Positions 50,352-61,632 of a DNA stretch of 64,000 nt are shown one piece after another. Where the stretch lies: assembly GCA_964036045.1 (NCBI GenBank), contig OZ038387.1:60670604-60734603 (forward strand). The letters are read 5' to 3'. The notes beneath the pieces are model-generated. The model was not told the origin of the DNA. It did no database searches and saw only the letters and a list, made by a program, of their open reading frames with translations. The position numbers and the translations under genes are program-made. The stretch is from Eutreptiella sp. 'Long Island Sound 2002'. Lineage: Eukaryota > Euglenozoa > Euglenophyceae > Eutreptiales > Eutreptiaceae. Each line of letters starts with the position of its first letter. The stretch's first letter is position 1.

Positions 50352-51808
50352 CACCCCATAGGTCCCCATAGGCCCCGATAGGTCCCCGTAGGTCCCCATA
50401 GGTGCCAATGGGTCTCCAAAGGTCCCCATAGGCCCCCATAGGTCCCCATAGGGGCCGATAGGTCCCCATAGGGGCCGATAGGTCCCCATAGGCCCCCATA
50501 GGTGCCCATCGGCCCCCACAGGGCCCCATAGGTGCCAATGGGTCCCCAAATGTCCCTATAGATGCCAATGAGTCCCCATAGGCCCCCATAGGCCCCCATA
50601 GGTCCCCATAGGTGCCCATAGGTGGCAACAGGTGCCCATAGGTCCCCATAGGCCCCCATAAGACCCCATAGGTCCCCACAGGCCCCAATAGGCGCCGATA
50701 GGTCCCCATAGGTCCCCATAGGCCCCCATAGGTCCCCATAGGCCCCCTAGGCCCCCATAGGTCCCCATAGGTCCCCATAGGCCCCCACAAGTCCCCATTG
50801 GCCCCGATAGGTCCCCATAGGCCCCCACAAGCCCCCATAGGTCCCCATAGGTCCCCACAGGCCCCCATAGGCTCCCATAGGCCCCCATAGGTCCCCACAG
50901 GTCCCCATAGGTCCCCACAGGCCCCCATAGGTCCCCATAGGTCCCCATAGGCCCCCATAGGTCCCCATAGGTCCCCACAGGCCCCCATAGGTCCCCATAG
51001 GTTCCCAGAGGTCCCCATAGGTCCCCATATGTCCTCATAGGCCCCCATAGGTCCCCATAGGCCCCCATAGGTCCCCATAGGTCCCCATAGGCCCCCACAA
51101 GTCCCCATTGGCCCCGATAGGTCCCCATAGGCCCCCACAGGCCCCCATAGGTCCCCATAGGTCCCCACAGGCCCCCATAGGCTCCCATAGGCCCCCATAG
51201 GTCCCCACAGGTCCCCACAGGCCCCCATAGGTCCCCATAGGTCCCCATAGGCCCCCATAGGTCCCCATAGGTCCCCACAGGCCCCGATAGGTCCCCATAG
51301 GCCCCCATAGGTCCCCACAGGCCCCCATAGGTCCCCATAGGCCCCCATAGGTCCCCATAGGTCCCCATAGGCCCCCATAGGTCCCCATAGGCCCCCATAG
51401 GTCCCCATAGGTTCCCAGAGGTCCCCATATGTCCCCATAGGCCCCAATAAGTCCCCATAGGTTCCTAGAGGTCCCCAAAGGCCCCCATAGGACCCCATAT
51501 GTCCCCATGGGTCCCCATAGGTCCCCATAGGTCCCCATAGGTCCCCATAGGTCCCCATAGGTCCCCATAGGATCCCACAAGTCCCCAAAGGCCCCCATAG
51601 GTCCCCACAGGTCCCCATATGTCCCATAGGTCCCCATAGGCCCCCATAGGTCCCCATAGGTCCCCATAGGTCCCCATAGGTCCCCACAGGCCCTGATAGG
51701 TCCCCGTGGGCCCCCATAGGTCCCCATAGGTCCCTATAGGTCCCCACGGGTCCCCATAGGTCCCCATAGGCCCCCATAGGTCCCCACAGGCCTCCATAGG
51801 TCCATAGG
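50352..51808. repeat. 10-bp minisatellite (GTCCCCATAG), about 145 units
   Basis: GTCCCCATAG and its main variants (GCCCCCATAG, GTCCCCACAG) repeat for about 1.45 kb. Because 10 is not a multiple of 3, all three minus-strand frames read the same ten-residue peptide repeat (MGTYGDLWGP) and stay open for hundreds of codons, the longest 547 codons. On the plus strand the TAG in each unit closes all frames. The minus strand has a GGGG tract every 10 bp. I treat the frames as satellite by-products: no codon-position bias or non-repeat domain flanks them. Confidence 0.95.
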
Positions 51809-51845
51809 GCGCTTCAACGGCCCGCACAGCACGATCACGGTCAGC

Positions 51846-52470
51846 ACCTCGAAGAGGGGAAGACCATTTTTCAGCCGCCGAGGCTGGAAAACTACATAAG
51901 CAGGTTGTGCCCCAGGCCCTTGGGGAGCCCCCCCCCCCCCCCCCGACACCCAAATAGGGTGAAAAACACATAAAGAGGGGCTAAAACATGCTTTATATAG
52001 GATATTTGATCATTTTGGATTGTCAGAGTATCAAAAAGATCAGTTTTGGAAATTTCCATTTTTGAGCTCCCGAGGCTGGTAAACTACATAAGCAGGTTGT
52101 GTGTGCCCTGGCCCCCTTGGGAGCCCCCCCCCCAAACACCCAAATAGGGTGCAAAACACATAAAGAGGGGCCAAAACATGCTTCACAAAGGATATTTGAT
52201 CATTTTGGATTGTCACAGTATCAAAAAGATCAGTTTCGGAAATTTCCATTTTTGAGCTGCCGAGGGTGGAAAACTACATAAGCACGTTGTGCCCTAGACC
52301 CCGTGGGAGCCCCTCCCCCCCCCCAACACCCAAATAAGGTGAAAAACACATAAAGAGGGGCTAAAACATGCTTTACATATTTCATCATTGTGAGTGGTCA
52401 CAATATCAATTTTTTTTTGCAAAATTTTCCATTTTTGACCTGTAGAGGGTGGAAAACTGCTGAAGCAGTT
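51846..52470. repeat. 191-bp tandem array, about 3.3 copies
   Basis: ACTACATAAG recurs at 51891, 52082 and 52273 (spacing 191 and 191). Each unit has a poly-C run, CACCCAAATAGGGTG, ACACATAAAGAGGGG and GATATTTGATCATTTTGG. A fourth, partial and diverged unit follows. It begins right after the 10-bp satellite. Confidence 0.9.
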
Positions 52471-52832
52471 TGTGCACACACCAAATGCCATTGAACCACC
52501 TACAAACAGCAATTTCGAAGCTTTTGGGGGGCCCATGGCTCGGGCTAGATGGGCCCAATGGCCACTACGTGGGTCCCCATGGGCGCTCAAGTACCCGTAT
52601 TGTCACCAAATGATCACCTAAACCCAAGCTAGGGGCAACAGAAGGGTTTCGGAAAAAGTCGAAATGTGAAATTTTTTTCAAGTGCCACTAAATAGCCTAC
52701 ACAACAACAATTTTGGGGCGCCCGGAGGGCCCATGGCACGGGCTACATAGGCCTAGCGGCCACTACGTGGCCACAGGTGGGCACATCGCCTACATGCATG
52801 CATTTTCAGTAAAATTGATAATTGCTTCTTTG

Positions 52833-53093
52833 CGGTAAGGTCGTGTAATTTTTTTATTTTTGCGGTCAACGCGTGTACGAAAAAATCGTCCAGTCGTGTA
52901 ATTTTTTTATTTTTGCGGTAAGTCGTGTAATTTTTTTTTTCCGCTGTAAATGCGCGTAACAAAAAAACCGTCAGGTCGTGTAATTTTTTTTTTTGCTGTA
53001 AGCCGGCTTACACGACTTACAGCAAAAAAAAAAATACACGACGTGACGGTTTTTTTGTTACGCGCATTTACAGCGGAAAAAAAAAATTACACG
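52833..53093. repeat. CGTGTAATTTTT repeats ending in a near-perfect 79-bp-arm palindrome
   Basis: Left arm 52924-53002 and right arm 53016-53093 are inverted copies with about two differences, separated by 13 bp. The centre itself (TAAGCCGGCTTA) is a 12-bp palindrome. Each arm contains CCGCTGTAAATGCGCGTAAC, a CCGTCA block and two T runs. Units left of 52924 are further degenerate direct copies. Such a palindrome could extrude as a cruciform or hairpin. Confidence 0.9.
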
Positions 53094-53326
53094 AATTACA
53101 ACATACACGTCGAAAAAGGGCGTTGCTAAGCAGTGAAAAACTCCATGATCGCCTTCCTTTGACATCCATTTCCTGCTTTGCTAATTGCTCCTCTTGGACC
53201 TTGAGAGTGTGCTCAATGGCCACCAATGGCGGAACTATCATGCCTACAATCTGTCGTGCCACGAATAAACCTTGCTCGGAAAACTCTCGTTCTTGCTGCA
53301 ACTTGTTGTGAGATGGTTGGTCGGTT

Positions 53327-53500
53327 TTGTCTGCTTTTGTTGCCACACCCAGCACTTTGACAGACTATAGTGTTGAGTTGACCCACCGCTTTAGACGTGA
53401 CATTGCTACATCATTGCAGACCGGTGACGCCCATCGTCAGGTGCTTATTCGCCTAGCTTATGTGACTATTCAGAAACGAGACCTCCAAAAAGCCTTGTGA
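53327..53500 (+). CDS. weak candidate terminal exon, unknown
   Basis: A plus-strand frame without a start reads SVELTHRFRRDIATSLQTG, then RQVLIRLAYVTIQKRDLQKAL and a stop at 53498. It looks amphipathic and protein-like. A minus-strand frame at 53130-53355 (FVARQIVGMIVPPLVAIEH, then coiled-coil-like EEQLAKQEMD) partly overlaps it and is an equally possible alternative. Neither could be joined to other exons. Confidence 0.2.
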   Translation: MSAFVATPSTLTDYSVELTHRFRRDIATSLQTGDAHRQVLIRLAYVTIQKRDLQKAL

Positions 53501-53564
53501 GATTTACACTTTGCCGAGCCTTTGCGTGGTTGCGAGCCTCCAAAGGTCAAAAACCAACATTGTG

Positions 53565-54545
53565 TCAGAATAGGAGATATAAAAGACCACCTGTGTGTGT
53601 CTGTGTGCGCGCGCGCCTGTCGGAAGGGTGGGTCAGGTGCTCATGCACGGGCCACGGACCTGTTTTTGCAGGCTTGCTTTCCGCATTAGGGACACTTCCA
53701 GTGGCTCGTTTAACAACCAAATTCCAGCCCCGAAACCAAACGCCAGACATCTTCTTCCGCGCTAACTCTGCATGGGCCGGATTCTCGAAAGTCACGAAGG
53801 CAAAAGGCCAATACGTATCACGGCGCAGGACATGGATTGAGGTCACGGGCCCACAGGACTCTTCGAACAGCTGCCTCAGTTCCTCAGGTTCCACAAACCA
53901 CTCGAAATTCCCGACCCACACCGTTGCCGATGCGGATTGTGTGTCTGCGCCAGCAATGATGCGAGGTCGAAGGAGGACCAGAACCCCAAGCCCTCCTGCT
54001 TGCTACCCTCAGATTTCACCCTGACTGCACCCTCAATCCGCAATCCTCCACCTTCATTCAGCCCCCCATATCCCTTCTTCATCCAACCACCCTCCGTCAG
54101 CCTTCAGCAACATAATCTGCCGTGGCGCCATGGCGCAGATGGTCGCTGGCCAGTCAAACAAGCGCTGACCGTACCGGTCACCACGTCCGACTATTGGGAC
54201 TAAAGCTGAACCTTACCGAACACTTCAGACGAGCATCAGCGAGATTTGCGTGAGGTGCGTAGTCGTGAAATCAATTCCATCCGTTGTCTTTGCACGACTG
54301 GCTGCCACGACCCCTGGCCCATAAGAGAGATCCGTGGGGTACAGGGGATGGAGAAGGGCCCGTGCGGTTCATGCAGTGCAACACGACACACCCCAGTCGG
54401 TGCTGCGCGTTGTAGTCCCGGCCATGCGATGCAGAGGCACACCTTCTGCAGCAGCAGCCTCTGGATCATACTGAGAACGGGCACGCAAAGGATAGCGGGC
54501 AGGAACAGTTGCATCGACCAGCGGCGCGTGTGGCCAATGCGTCAG
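53565..54545 (-). CDS. RNA-binding protein with one RRM domain, two exons seen
   Basis: Exon 54545-54443 (CCTTCCAAG to CAGAAG|GTGTGC, ending in phase 1) encodes LTHWPHAPLVDATVPARYP and a Glu/Ala-rich end. It joins in frame to exon 53944-53565 (GCTGGCGCAG acceptor), where the split codon gives Asp. The second exon holds a full RRM: RNP2-like VWVGNF, a helix (EELRQLFEE), and an RNP1-like segment WPFAFVTF in place of the usual RGFGFV, then AELARKKMSG and the last strand WNLVVKRA. The frame stops at 53565, but an unseen donor may end the exon earlier. The RRM fold implies single-stranded RNA binding; the target is unknown. The 5' part of the gene was not found. Confidence 0.7.
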
Positions 54546-57500
54546 CTTGGAAGGTATGGCGGGACCTGACAACGAAACCAAGAATTGAGAGCCCATAATG
54601 CGGACCCCGCACAATCAAAAGCACAAGTTAAGAAGGATATCAAATTGATGTGAACGGTTATGGAATTTCTATATGGCCTCCATAGAACGCTGGGGCAAAA
54701 AGGCATTCCTTCGAGGACATCAAATCTCCAGTTTCCCAAAAAGGTCCCCCTTCTGTGGTGTCACCTGCTTTCGAGTATCGGCTACTCTGGGCTACCACAC
54801 TAGTGGTGCTACTTGCCCAATTGTTGTGCATGCCAATGCAACGGACCAGATTTGGCAATAACTCATATCTCGGGGACAAAAATTTACTACTGTACCCTGT
54901 GTAATTTTCTACTCTACCCTTTTGAAATGGCTGAAAAAGCAACGGTGGCTCCTGGGGAAGTTGCTTGGAATTCCAGCCACGCCGCGTAAAAACTGGTACA
55001 AAAAACCGAGAGGGGGGCTCCTTCCTGCCGTAATGCGAAATGCGTAGAAACCTGGCCACCGGAAAAGGGGGGGGCGAGGGGTGCATCACCCCGCATGGCG
55101 TCATTCTCCGCAGAACACCCCGCTGGTTCCATTCCATTCCTGAAGCAAGGGACCATGATCACACTTCCTGCTCAAAGGCAGAGGTTCCGCTGATTTGCAG
55201 CAAACGACACATCCTTTACCGCAAGCTTTACGGCGGAGCGCTTTCGCCCTTCGACGCGGGGGCTGCATCCCACGGTTCTGTCTAGTCCACACCCGCATGT
55301 TGCGCCACGGGCATGGGTTACAAGCCCCGTAGCACACCAAACCCTCGAATAGACCTGGGACGACTCGAGGAGGCCCTCCCACCACTTTGCTGGTGCACCA
55401 GCGGTGAAGTGGACCTCTGCCTGACAGCAACTGCGCCAGTGAACCAAAGCCCTCGGTCAACGGCGAAGTGCCGTCGTCGGATGGCGGCAGTCATGCCGCA
55501 TAAAAGCCTCGGCTGTCCCTCCTTAAAAACGGAAACAGAGAGAGAGAGGGAGGGAGAACCCGCCACGGCCCTCGTGCGACCGCTGCGTCGGATTGACAGA
55601 CACCTGGAGGACGGTCCGACTCGTGCGCATGCATAACACACCTCTGAAATATGGTGGTGGGCGCTGCCAGGCTGGTGCCCTCGAGACGATGTACCTGCCT
55701 TGTGCTTGTGCTGGGGGCACAGCAGAGCCCCACGGCGGATAATGCCACCATCCGGGGGACCTGCAGGACGAAGGTGCAGAGGAGCGAATTGCCACGAGGC
55801 ACTCATCGACACGCCGCAGCTTGCCACACACACCCCTCAGCCCACCGCACCCGCCGAAGGCAATTTTCCGGTGCTCTTGGGGGGGGGGGGGGGGGCTCCT
55901 CCAACTTTGGCCAGGCCGATGCATCAGCGCAGGAATCACCCATCGGTTTCAAAGGCTCATTGAATTCCAAAAGGTTCCCTTCAACCACATCCAATCCCTG
56001 CCATTCGACAAAATTTGTCACATGAGGGCAGTGGGGGGGGACGGGGTTGGGTGGAAGGGGCGCAGGTCTGACGCCCCCCCCCCCCGGGGGTGTTCCAAGT
56101 TCTGCGATCACAGCTCGCCAGCTCGCCTGCCTAAAGGCCTTGGCAATCGGCCCAAGCACTGGATTCGAAATCGATCAACGCTGGGCATCGGCCCAATGCT
56201 TTACCGCTGAGATACTCCTGAGGGATGTGAGGGACGGGGGCGGGGCTCCTCCTGAAAAAACTTCCCACGCTACTGCACGCCAGAGCGGGACGCAAACAGA
56301 GATGCCGCACCTGACCGTACTGATGAGCAGGAAGGCAGCACAAAACGCCGCGATCGCAAGCAGGGCGGGGACAGCATTGTGTAATCTTCGAGACGGTAGG
56401 GAAGCCCCGCCATCCGCCGTCAGGTACGTGGTTTGCGGTGACGATCGTAGCCAAGTTGGCGGCAACGCATCCTCATCCATCGAAACATGAAGGAATCATG
56501 GACCACTGTCAAACAGAGTGCCGATGCAGCCACAACCACACCACGCGCACAAGCGATGGTGACCTCAAAGTGTCTGACTCAGAACTCGGGCCGTGAAAAG
56601 GAAAAAAAGACTGGCTCAGGAGGGCGCCCCCCTCTTGCTTTTCCAGCCCTTTCCCAGCCCTGGCACGACCCTGGTCGTGGGAGCTGTTTTGTTTGGTGCA
56701 AACCTTTGTCGTTCACACCCCACAGACACCAAGCCAACACGGGCACCAACAGGCAATGGAGCAGCAGTGACAGTCTGTGTCTCTGCATGCGGCCCAGTGA
56801 AATGGATGATGCAGCCATAAGGATGTGTGCACCAAACACCTCTGAGGTCTTTTGGTTGGCACTGCATGGGGGCAGCACAGCTTAGGATCTACGACCGGGG
56901 TATGGCCCGGGCTGTGCGGGCGATCACGGCAGACCAGCACCTAGTGTCATCAACTGTGTACAAGGTGGCAGTGGAATGGACACATCATGTTCAAGTCCCT
57001 GGACCTGTCGGGCTGGCCGCCTGCCCCCCCCCCCCCCCCTTGAACACAAAGCACCACAGCATCTCCCTCTTCCTGTGGCAAGACTGAAATTATTTACATG
57101 AGATTCAGTGGGAGGAAGGACAGGAAGAAGGGGGAATGGGGATATAACTGAGAGAATGATGTGCAGGTTCCAGCTCTGGTGCAAGAACCTCCCACATGTC
57201 GTTGGTGCAATTAGGGTATGTTCTGCCTACAGATGCCAAAGCACTAACCTCTACCTAGGAGAGGATAGTGTGAAGTCCAACTAATTTAGTTTTGGTTGTC
57301 AAGTGGAGCAGAAATGTCTTGCCAAAAATCATGATGTGCATCCATTGTATCGAGAAAAGCGTAGCTCGATTGCGGAAATAAGCGTAAATCGCGTAAAGTA
57401 ATGTTTTTCGGGCGTAAAACGCATTTTTTTTATTACCAAAGCTGTTTTTTTTTTGGCGTAAGTCGTGGAAACACTTTTTTGGCGTACCCTCCCGGTGGGG

Positions 57501-58127
57501 TACACTGCCAATGGAAAAAAAACCCTTTTTTCAGAAAAAAGTGTTTACCTAGAAAAAACACAAGAACCACCCAACAACCACCATTGCTACTGGAGGAGGT
57601 GAAGCATATAGCCCCCACAGACATTTTTGGGTACCTCCAGCACGGGTAAAGCAATGGAGCCGTGGCGTGAAGGGTGGTTTTTATACTCATTGCCGGGAGA
57701 TGGCGGAAAGAAAGAGACAACGTTGGGGCACACCCATATGAGGTGCTCATCATGATCGCAAACGAAAAAATGCAATTTGCCCTTTGGCCTTTGGCAAGCA
57801 GTATCAAATATTTTTTGCCCACCGGAAAATTTTCAAGGTTTTGAGGTGCAAAACCATGTATACCAATCCGTTTTCAGAAACCAAGGCAATGATATGCCCA
57901 ATATCCTCTTGGGCTTGATTTGATGTACCACTAGGTCTGTGCTATTTTGTACGCATGTTTCACTCTTTTTTTAACAAATCAATGACTATATTGCTGTTGC
58001 AAGTCACCTCGGGCCAACTACATTCTTCACATACGACCATAATGGTGTGGAGCCAACTACAAGAAGTCGGCGAACACACGATTGTAAATCACACCAAACA
58101 CCACAACTCCAGGTGCCCCACCAAAAT
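54546..58127. other. no supported gene
   Basis: G+C-rich sequence with many overlapping frames that show no domain. Poly-G runs occur at about 55879, poly-C at 56078 and 57026. A faint tRNA-like segment at 56139-56222 was rejected. The region around 57361-57560 is T/A-run rich and vaguely like the CGTGTAA repeats. Confidence 0.4.
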
Positions 58128-58445
58128 GCGGGTAGATTGGCTACATAACCCCTGCCATCCGGGGGTGCCCAATGCTTCAGAGTGGGGCAGAACATGAGCA
58201 GCGGCCCACAAGCGGGCAGGTTGGCTACATAACCCTTGTCGTCGGGGGTCCCCAACACTTCAAAGTGGGGGATGAAATCAGCAGCGGCCCACAAACGGGC
58301 AGATTGGCTACATAACCCCTGCCGTTTGGGGGGTCCCCAACGCTTTAGAGCAGGGATGAAATCAGCAACGGTCCGCAAGCCAGTAGATTGGCTACATAAC
58401 CCTTGCCGTCTGGGGTCCCCAACGCTTCAGAGCGAGGGACAACAT
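58128..58445 (+). repeat. 84-bp minisatellite, four units
   Basis: GGCTACATAACCC recurs at 58139, 58223, 58306 and 58390 (spacing 84, 83, 84). Each unit continues with CTGCCGTC, a GGGGTCCCC-like inverted motif, CAACGCTTCAGAG and GATGAAATCAGCAGCGG. Single dispersed relatives at 5940 and 41110, plus a weaker one at about 482, suggest that an older interspersed element was amplified here in tandem. Confidence 0.9.
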
Positions 58446-59445
58446 ATAAAAGGTACAATGGTTATTGCTTATGGATCTAGTGCAGCCAAAAGCTATTCAG
58501 ATAGTGTTGCAACCTTGCAGATTTTGAATTTCCAAAAAGTGTCCACAATGGGATGTTGTTTCAAAGGCCATGTTGGGAGTAAGGCACCCAATGCAACCCC
58601 CCAACTAGGAACTCCACCATGACTCCGCCATTGCCTCATCTTCACTGGAGACCCCCGCATGCAGCTCCTATACAACCACAAGTGCAGTTGCACCCTCGTT
58701 GAAGCAAAATCACGAGGACTAGGTTGAAAACCCAGTTGTATGATGATGAGCTACATTAATCGAATGCGCCCTTTTTTGCATGCCATCCACGCCATGATCG
58801 AGCTGCATTTAGGTGGCTTCCTTTAGCGCATGGCTATAGAGCACATGTAAAAGAGTGTGTTGACTAGGTGGGGCAATGAGCCAATGTCAGGCATCGGCAT
58901 GCTTTCCACTACACCAATGAAACGCAATATTGGCTCATGACGCAGAACGGTGTCACAATCACAGGCATTTGTTGGCTGGACACTTTTCTTGACGACATGG
59001 CTACTTGTATGAAGCCAATGTACTAGTGCAGGTGCACGGGGGATGTTGGGAACCATGTGGATGGCTTGGGATAGATTGGCTCAAGAAAGGGTACTCCATA
59101 TGTCATCTTTAAGCCCTACATTAGAGAGCAAAGCCGCCCCTCTTGTTGCTTGGTTTTCCACTGCCTTTACCCCTCTCCACCCATGCTAACCACCGCTACA
59201 GAACACATTGAGGACTCGGCCGTAGACCTCGGGATAAGGAGCAAACCCCACAAAGTAAGAACCAGCTGCAAACTCTTGCTGTCTCAGGGATCAGTGAAAT
59301 GGCCGTGTGACCTCCGCCATCTCGAGAAATAAAATGGCTACAGGATAGGTGCGAAAAATTGGTGCCCAAGTTGGTTGTTCTTGATTGTTCACCATTGGTG
59401 TGGGTTGGGGGGTCCTCGGGGATGGGTCTGGCCTGACACATAAAC

Positions 59446-59789
59446 CCAATTTTGACAATGAATTGATAACAGGAAAAGATGATATTTATATATCCTTCTT
59501 GCCTTTTCTGGAAAAAGAAAATTCAACAGCGTTCTTTCATCATGTTCTGACAGATATTAGGGGGTGGCTGATGGGAGATGGGCCAAGGAAGAAAAGAAAA
59601 TATGGAGGATACATACAAATACACATAGTCGAAGTGGACTGGATTCTGGGGATCGACGAAAGAACAGTGCTGCTTCACATTCAGCAAATGACATTAGATG
59701 CTTCCCATATGAGTAAATCACCGCAGCAAACAATCAATGACGCCGTTGGCCATATCCCACATGAGCAAATCACCGCAGCAAATCATTAA
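59446..59789 (+). CDS. weak candidate coding segment, unknown
   Basis: The frame encodes PNFDNELITGKDDIYISFLPF, then ENSTAFFHHVLTDIRGWL, a basic patch (GPRKKRKYGG) and IQIHIVEVDWILGID before running into a tandem duplication at 59711. Amino acid use is protein-like for about 80 codons. It contains possible internal splice sites (GATAACAG, GATATTAG). No family is recognised. Confidence 0.25.
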
Positions 59790-59805
59790 AAACGCCGGTG
59801 ATCAT
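59706..59805. repeat. 52-bp tandem duplication
   Basis: GAGYAAATCACCGCAGCAAA and flanking bases are present at 59711 and 59763 with a few differences. Confidence 0.75.
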
Positions 59806-60941
59806 ATTCTCACCTCCAAACAATGGTGCCATTGACCCCATGCACAACCATAAAAAAATGTATGGCATGACTGGAAAATTGCTGTAGCTGTCAAAAATCG
59901 ACAGACAGAAATGATCTCCACACCAATTTTTCTCCAGAACCCAAAAACGAAAAAGTCCACAAACCGTGCAAAACCCTACCTCGGTTTTGCAAAAAGCGAG
60001 GAATGCATCTGTCCCCAAGAAACCTTGGATGATACAGCTTTGCAAAGGATCAACGGGCACACAATTCACAATTCTACGTCAGCAGAAATCTGTAACGATG
60101 AATTCAACAGGATCTAAACAATTGACAAAAACCTCCACAGTCTTCCAAGAATGATTGAATAGATCCGAGCACACTGGCGGCCTAAAGAAACATGCAAGGA
60201 GTGAAAAGCTGACAGATGTGTCCCTGCATTCTGGGGATTTCCAGGCATAGTCATTCTTGACGCAGCCGTCAGATCCTATTCCCTTTGGATGTGCAATCGC
60301 TATCTGCAAAAGAGCAGATATTCGGTGTCAAATGGGAGGTTGACATGTGCTGTCAAAACACCAAATGACTGCAGAATGGGCCAGTGATGCAAAATGGCAA
60401 TAAGGTTAAAACAACCAAACAGAAAAGACACCAGCATGTCGTGGTCACAGTCCAAGCTGGTGATCGGGACACCATGTGACAAGAAACGAATGACTTGAGG
60501 TGGCGGATACATGCATGTCAAGGAAGAAGGGGTGACACATGAGAAAGCCAAATCGAAGCAGATGGTGCATCACAAAAGTGCCCACCAAGCAATGAACAAT
60601 GGTTGCGGTTTTCAAGGGAAACGGTTTTGGTTTTCAAGGAAAATGCTTGGGATGTTCGCGGATACATGCAGCAAAGCGCCACTGCCGTGGCACAAGTGCA
60701 TTCGAAAAGAGGTGCTCACAGTATGCAAACTGTAGAGACGGGTGGCAGACAACAGGATCGTTGCAAAAGCTCTTGGCCAAGCTGCAAAGGACCAATCAGG
60801 AAAGGGGTGGTGCTCATAGCTATGGCTCCTGAGTTTACCTGATGGCCCAGGGCCTGCACAACGTGGGCCCAACAGCAATCTGTTACACAATTTGCAATTT
60901 GTCTGCCTAGAGCGTCTGCACACTTAATTGGGTCTCACACT

Positions 60942-61144
60942 TCACAGATCAGGGTCCGGGGACGGAGAAGGAAGTGGCACTGGACTGTTACATTGAGCAC
61001 GGATCTCCTCCTCTGTCCACCCGTCGCAAATGATAACCTCGTGGGCAGGGGGGACGAAACATTTGTAGCAGTACTCCATCACGACGTCTTGGTATTGACA
61101 GAAGAAGGTGATCTCTTTGCCTCCTCCTTCAAGATCACAGTCCC
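60942..61144 (-). CDS. candidate terminal exon, Cys-rich protein
   Basis: A very good acceptor (TTCTCCCTGTGTGCAG) opens a frame of 67 codons ending in TGA at 60942. It reads GDCDLEGGGKEITFFCQYQD, then VMEYCYKCFVPP, later ICDGWTEEEIRAQC, and ends Pro/Ser/Asp-rich. Six Cys in the first 55 residues suggest a secreted or metal-binding module. Upstream exons were not found. A plus-strand frame overlaps it, so strand assignment is not certain. Confidence 0.35.
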
Positions 61145-61266
61145 CTGCACACAGGGAGAAGGGGTGGGGAACGGCGGTGATGCGCAAGGTTGCGAACTAA
61201 TGATTGTCACAACATTGCCCAAACAGCCTTCAGCGGATCACTGGAAACTGCCGTACTGTTTCACAG

Positions 61267-61473
61267 GTCACTTGCGAGCAGTCATCAGCCGGTGGTCAGA
61301 ATATGCAACAGATTCCAGTTGTCCAGCAAGAATCCAACCAGAACATGGGAATGTTCAGGCGAGGACCACAGGTTCAACAGGTGGCATTCATGACCATTCA
61401 CCCTCTCAACTCACTGACTCATCCGGCAGTCCAGTCACAGGGTCCGATGGAGCAGCGGACTAGAGTAACGCCA
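61267..61473 (+). CDS. candidate terminal exon, Gln/Met-rich protein
   Basis: Downstream of CTGTTTCACAG the frame reads GGQNMQQIPVVQQESNQNM, then FRRGPQVQQVAFMTIHPL, and ends QGPMEQRTRVTP before a TAG. Gln richness (about one residue in five) and the absence of simple-repeat DNA make coding likely. A similar Gln/Met-rich plus-strand frame at about 60661-60780 (GYMQQSATAVAQVHSKRG) could be an upstream exon, but no splice chain was proven. Such proteins are often disordered regulators; no function is claimed. Confidence 0.35.
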
Positions 61474-61632
61474 TAGCGTAACGCTTTCGAGTAACACTAT
61501 GAAGTAATGCTATAGAGTACCACTCGATAGTAGTAATCTCTGGGGTCTTGACGACAACAGTTGTGAAGAACATGTTCCAGAAGGTTGAACGGCACAGAGT
61601 GACACGAAAAAGGACAATATATAGCACCGACC

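Noticed and set aside
50134-51777. 547-codon minus-strand frame with Gly/Trp/Tyr-rich repeats
   Set aside because: It is the translation of a 10-bp satellite, and the same peptide is read in all three frames. No unique coding sequence or splice site supports a gene.
56139-56222. tRNA-like segment on the minus strand (A-box-like ATCTCAGCGGTAAAGC and B-box-like TTTCGAATCCA)
   Set aside because: The anticodon loop would have six bases with no U before the anticodon, the T-arm stem does not pair, and acceptor ends do not match. At best a decayed tRNA-derived relic.
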